Of a DNA stretch of 64,000 nucleotides, positions 55,301-61,300 are shown in pieces. Every line of letters begins with the position of its first letter. Within the stretch, counting starts at the first letter, position 1. The notes under the pieces are model-generated. The model was given only the letters and a program-made list of their open reading frames with translations. It ran no database searches and was not told the origin of the DNA. The position numbers were made by a program, and so were the translations under genes. Origin of the DNA: Symbiodinium natans (Eukaryota; Sar; Dinophyceae; Suessiales; Symbiodiniaceae); contig CAJNDS010002657.1 of assembly GCA_905221605.1 (NCBI GenBank), positions 468,501-532,500 of the forward strand, written 5' to 3'.

Positions 55301-58300
55301 GGTTTTAGGGTTTAGGGTTTAGGGTAGTGATCTGAGTTGCCAAGGCCAAGGCGCCCAAACCAAACCCTGCACCCTCACACCCGAATCTGAGCTTGGGCAG
55401 GTGGCCGTACCAATGGTGCAGGAAGTCGAGCAGGTCGTGGACATACCGGTGGTGAAGCACAGGCGGGGGATATGAGTATGAGGTTCACGGGTTTTGGGGG
55501 GCCGATTGAAGGCCTGAAAAAAAACCCTGGCAGCCAATAGACCCAAAACCCGAAAATCCCTTAACCCGAAATCCCAAATCCTAAAGCCCCCCCAAAGCCC
55601 TGAAAAGCCCTAAGCCGCCCCCAAAACGCCCTGAAAAGGTTCAGAGGGGCTCACCCGAAATCCTAAACCTTACACCCTAACCCTAAACCCTAAAACTATG
55701 TGGGGTACTATTTGGGGGGGGATGGGGGGGGCCTCTGCTTCTTTGTCTCCTCCCAGGGGTCACGGTGTCTTAACCCTGTTCAGAGCTGACTTGGGGATGC
55801 TGGGGTGAGGGTTTAGGGTCTAGGGTTTAGGGTCTCGGGTTTGGGGTTTAGGGTTTAGGGTTTGGGGTTTAGGGTTTAGGGTTTAGGGTTTCGGGTGGAG
55901 GGTGTTAAGCAGAACCCTACTTGTATGGGACCTTGTAAGTAGGGTTCTACCATCTGCCTCTTGAGGCCATCTACATGAAGCTGGTGAGAGTTGGACTGCT
56001 TGGAGGTTCATGGGTACTTGTAAGAAGTAGGGTAACGGTGATTATAACTTTAAACCCTACTTAGGCATGTCGAACCCTACTTACAAGTACGTGAACCTTC
56101 AAGAAAACCCTAAACTCAGGCAGGTGCCCATGGTCCAGAAGGTGACCAAGCAGGTCGAGGCGCATTTTGTGAGGTTTAGGATTTAGGGTTTAGGGTTTTG
56201 GGGTTTAGGGCCCTCTGCTGAGGGTTCCTTGTGTCAGCCCTTGTCGAGCTTTACGGGTCTGGGGTTTCTAGGGCTTGAGGTTTGAGATTTCTACGTTTGA
56301 GGGGTTTTCCGGTTCAGGCCGGTTCAGGGTATGGGCTTCAGTAGTCCCAAACAGCATGTACTGTTGGTTCGCAGTGTCTACAGACAAGGGGGCCCGCTCA
56401 AAGCCTGCCCAAGCCCCTGGAAGAGTTTCCCGAAAGCCGCTTCCCGGCAGGTGCCGCAGGTGCAATTCACCGACCACCACGTGGAGATTCCCATCCAGAA
56501 GCAGGCTTGGGAGGGGAGTTTGGGGTTTGGGGTTTGGGGTTTGGGGTTTAGGGTTTAGGGTTTAGGGTTTAGGGTTTAGGGTTTAGGGTTTAGGGTTTAG
56601 GGTTTAGGGTTTAGGGTTTAGGGTTTAGGGCGGGTGTTGGGGCTCAGGGGGCTTGAGGGCCGAGTTCTTAAGTCCTAAACCCCCAGTGCAGTTGGAGGGA
56701 AGTTAGAACCTCAACTTTGAACCTGGAACCCTGAATCATGAAAGATATCCGAAATCCCAAGACCCCCTGCACCCAGGAGTAGTAATAATAACAATGATTA
56801 ATGTTGTTAAACATTTTCATTATGGACAAGCAAGAATTAACAAGAAACCAAAGTAACTAGTAATAGTAATTGTAGCTTATAATCATATGGGGGTTTACGA
56901 AAATAGGGGACCCCTAAAATAGACCTGCAAATAGTAGGATTCCCTTATAACAAGGACCCCAATAAGGTACCACTAATTTCGGAAACCCCATATGGAGGGG
57001 TCTGGCTTGGGCAATGGTTTGTCCTCAGTAGGGAAGCCCTGGGCAATTTGTTTGAGATAACCCCAGGTGAGCCAGTCTGCCCCGCATGGGAATTCACGTT
57101 GCTTGCCGAGGATCGGTTTAGGGTTTAGGGTTTAGGGTTTCGGGTTCGAGTGGACATGTTGGCAAGAAGCCTCGGCGCGCTTGCTTATCTCCCTCTCCTC
57201 CCTTCGTTTCCTCTGCTGCTTTCTTGAAAGCACGGGCCGAGAACCGGCTCGTCCTCAGACGACCCGGCACAACGATTCCAATCGAATGATGTTGTTTTCA
57301 AGATTCGGGTATGTTGCAGCCGAGAACGTCGCGGACTTTACTTGCAGCTCCGTGTGCAGCTGGAAAACAGTGCGAGTGTGTCATCGTGTTCGTTACCTGT
57401 GAAGGCGCTCCACCCGAAATGCGACTCGCGGAAAATTTAGAGGACCGTTTCGGCCCCCCCCCCCCCCTTGACGAATATGCCGCAGAACGATGTTGAATCC
57501 TATGTCTTTAAGTGGGGGCCCCTGCTACACTTAAGTGTCGGACCCGTTGCCAAGGACAGAGACAAGACACCGAAGGGAAGAGACCATGTCGATTGGGATG
57601 GTTTTGTAGGCAAAGGCAAAGAGCATAGGCTCACACACTACTACAATTTGCTTAAGAGGCGCCCCACAAACCACAAATATTCTTCCTTATAAGGGCCATA
57701 AAGGCGTTATTATTCTGTTTTTTTTTTGGGCGGGGGGGGTTCTCAAGAGACTCCCTGGGCAGGTGCATGTGCCCATGCTCCAGACCGTCATGAAGGAGAT
57801 TGAGGTGCCCCAGGTCCAGTACGAAGACGAGGTCGTCCACATCCCCATCCAGAAGCAGGCGCTGAAGATGCAGCTCAAAGTCTTCCCAAGGTTTAGGGTT
57901 TAGGGTTTAGGGTTTCGGGTTTAGGGTTTAGGGTTTAGGGTTTAGCCAAGCACACACAGCTCGTTCCTTCTTGGAACCACCGCTCCTGGAACCTTCAGGT
58001 AGAGTTGAAGGTTCCAGCCTGCAGGTAAGTCCTAAAAACCCCTGAACCTTCAAGACTTAAAAATCTTGGGATGTCCCCCTCTTTTACTACCCGTCCTTAG
58101 TAAGGGCTATAATAGGGGGTGCTAGAACCCCTACTAAGAACTGTCCCCCACCATCTCTCTACAGGTCCAGGTGCCCATGGTGCAGAAGATTCAGAAGACG
58201 GTGGAGGTGCCGCAGATCCAGTACGAAGATCAGGCGCGGGTTGAGGGTTGAGGGTTTAGGGTTGAGGGTTTAGGTTTTAGGGTTTAGGGTTGAGGGTTTA

Positions 58301-61300
58301 GGGTTTAGGCTGGGGAGGTCTTCTTTGGTTGAGGCCACCGGGCTTCGACGCCAAGAAGCCGAATTCGGGTGCGTAAGCCCTTGCGATGACAAAAGATTTA
58401 GGGGACTAGGGTTTAGGGTTTAGGGTTTAGGGTTTAGGATAAGCGTCGAGGTGAAGGTTAAGGGTTAGAGTGGTGGGGGCTTCTGTAGGGATTTGAGCCA
58501 TTTTTGCGGGCGCTCCGGGAGTTTTTTGCCACACGATGTGAGGGCGTGGGGGGGAGTGAGGGTGGGATGTGTCGACGACCGGAAACCCTAACCCTAAACC
58601 CTAACCCTAAACCCTAAACCCTAAACCCTAAACCCCAAACCCTAAAACCTAAACCCTAAACCCTAAACCCTGAACCCTAAACCCGAAACCCTAAACCCTA
58701 AATCCTAAACCCTAAGCCCTAAACCCTAAACCGCAGGTAAGGTTTAGGGAGGCTTAGGGCTTTTAGAGTGCACACAGACCCTAAAAAGCTCGGAAACCCA
58801 GAAGAGGGTTTTGGACTGAGGTCCCAAACCAAAAGCCCTGAACTCGAAGGAGTGGGGGCTGGCCAAACCCGAAAAAAACTACCGCTGCTATCAAACAGGG
58901 TTTAGGGTTTAGGGTTTGGGGTTTTTGGTTTAGGGTTTGGGGTTTGGGGTTTAGGGTTTAGGGAAGACCCAGCCAAGAGACCCTGTGTTTTTGTTTTGAC
59001 GGTTTTTGCTGCCAGGTTGTCCAGGTCCCCGTGCAGAAGCAGGTGCCTAGGCATTAGCAGTACCCCAAACCCCAAACCCCCCAAACCCTAAACCCTAGAC
59101 CCTAGACCCTAAGCCCCAAACCCCCAGAAAACGTTCGCGGCAAAGCTTCCCGTGGCTCTGCCTTCGGTAGCCACAACTGGGGATATGAGGAGGGTATAGC
59201 TGCAACTGAAAAAGAACCGTATTTCCGGCAAGTAGAATTTAACCGTAAGGGCCCATGACCTGCAATTGGGCAACTGTTTCTTTGTTGAGAACTCACAGCT
59301 TTCCGTGGTTGTGTCCAAGAGGCTGGGAAACTGTCGACCCTACCAAGCCCCCTTTGACCCCTCGCTTGTGGCAGCTCTGGCTGAGAAGGCTCCCTAAACC
59401 CTAACCCCTAACCCCTAACCCCTAACCCCTAACCCCTAAACCCTAAACCCTAAACCCTAAACCCTAAACCCTGAACCCTAAACCCTAAACCCTAAACCCT
59501 AAACTTGTACCTTCTGGATCCCACAAGCCTCCAGCTTCCGAAGGTTCAAGGGCGCTACCCGTGTAAGAAGGGTTCGATCAGGGTAGCCGTACTTGCCAAC
59601 CCTAAACCCTAAACCCTAAACCCTAAACCCTAAACCTAAAACCCTAAACCCTAAACCCTAAACCCTAAACCCTAAACCCTAAACCCTAAACCCTAAACCC
59701 TAAACCCTAAACCCTAAACCCTAAACCCTAAACCCTGAAATGCTTGAGGGCATCGCCCAACCCTTGCCTAACCGTGAAGCTTCACTTGAAACCCTGCATC
59801 TTCTTCTGTTGCGACCCCTCTTAGGGTCCAACCCCCCGTTCAGAAAGGCAAACGTTGGGTTGAGGTCCAGGGTCCAGGGTCCAGGGTCTAGGGTCTAGGG
59901 TCTAGGGTTTAGGGTTTAGGGTTTAGGGTTTGGGGTTTGGGGTTTGGGGTTTAGGGTTCACCCTAAAGCGCCCACAGCCCAGGTCCAGGTGCCCATGATT
60001 CAGAAGGTGCAGAAGATCGTGGAGGTCCCGCAGATCGAGTACGAGGACTTGGGCGTGACGTCGAGATGTCTAGTGTTTCATGGCAGTTTAGGGTTCAGGG
60101 TTTAGGGTTTAGGGTTTCGGGTTAGGGTTTAGGGTTTAGGGTTTAGGGTTTAGGGTTTAGGGTTTAGGGTTTAGGGTTTAGGGTTTAGGGTTTAGGGTTT
60201 AGGGTTTAGGGTTTAGGGTTTAGGGTTTAGGGTTTAGGGTTTAGGGCTACTTCGAGGTTCAAGGGTAGCTATAAGTAGGCTTATAGGTGGGGTAGCTATA
60301 CTTCCAACCTTGCTTAGGGTGCTTCTAACCCTGTGATCCTCCAAGTTGTTTCGGGGCTCAGGGTCGTGGAGGTCCAAGGGTTTTTGGGTCTTCAGGGTTT
60401 AGGGTTTAGGGTTTAGGGTTTGGGGCTTAGGGTTTAGGGTTTAGAGATCTCACCTGAAATCCTAGCAGTGAGTAGCTCAGTGTCCCTACTCGAAACAGAC
60501 CCGGGACCCTGCGAATCCATTCCCACAGATTCTTTAACCTTCCACATTTACATAGTTCTCACACCCATCAGAACCCTTTCCAAAAACGGATTGACAATCT
60601 GGAGAGTTGGGTTCGAAGGTGTCGGGACAAGCCCTAAACCCTAACTAAACCCTAAACCCTAAACCCTAAACCCTAAACCCTAAACCCTAAACCCTAAACC
60701 CTAAACCCTAAACCCTAAACCCTAAACCCTAAACCCTAAACCCTAAACCCTAAACCCTGGGACAAGCCCACGAGAGTCGAGGGATGTCTGTTTGCCAGGA
60801 CCAGATTGTGCCCGTCCCCGTGCAGAAGCACGTGCAGGTCCCCATGGTCCAGACTGTGCAGAGGCAGGGCTTTAGGGTTTAGGGTTTAGGGTTTGGGGTT
60901 TAGGGTTTGGGGTTTAGGGTTTAATGCTTCTTGGAGGTCCACGGGTAGTTCTAAGTGAGGTTTGTAAGTGACCTAAGTAAGGGTTACAAGTGTAGTTACC
61001 CTACTGATAGCCCTACTTCTACCCACCAATGAACGTGAAAGTTGGGTTTCGGGGGTTGAGGGTTTTGGGACCCTAAGTCCTCATACCCAAGCCCTAAGCT
61101 CTCTGAGCCTCCGCCAAAAACCCCAAAAAGCCCCTGCGCCGTGGTGCAGGGCTTGCAGTACGGGCCGCTGTAAAATCCTGTGCCTGGATCCCTTAGCAAT
61201 ACCTCTTAAATAAGGAATATACCTTAAGTCATTGAGGGATCCTTAATCTGATTGAAGGTATATTCCTTGAATCATTTAGGGATCCTTAATCTGATTTAAG

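Larger units (their letters stand above)
56505..57762 (+). other. Longest intron in the collinear part of gene 2
   Basis: TTTAGGG tract at the donor, family B element (56884-56994), a second short TTTAGGG block (57116) and unique sequence with a poly-C run (57456). No alveolin motif found. Confidence 0.5.
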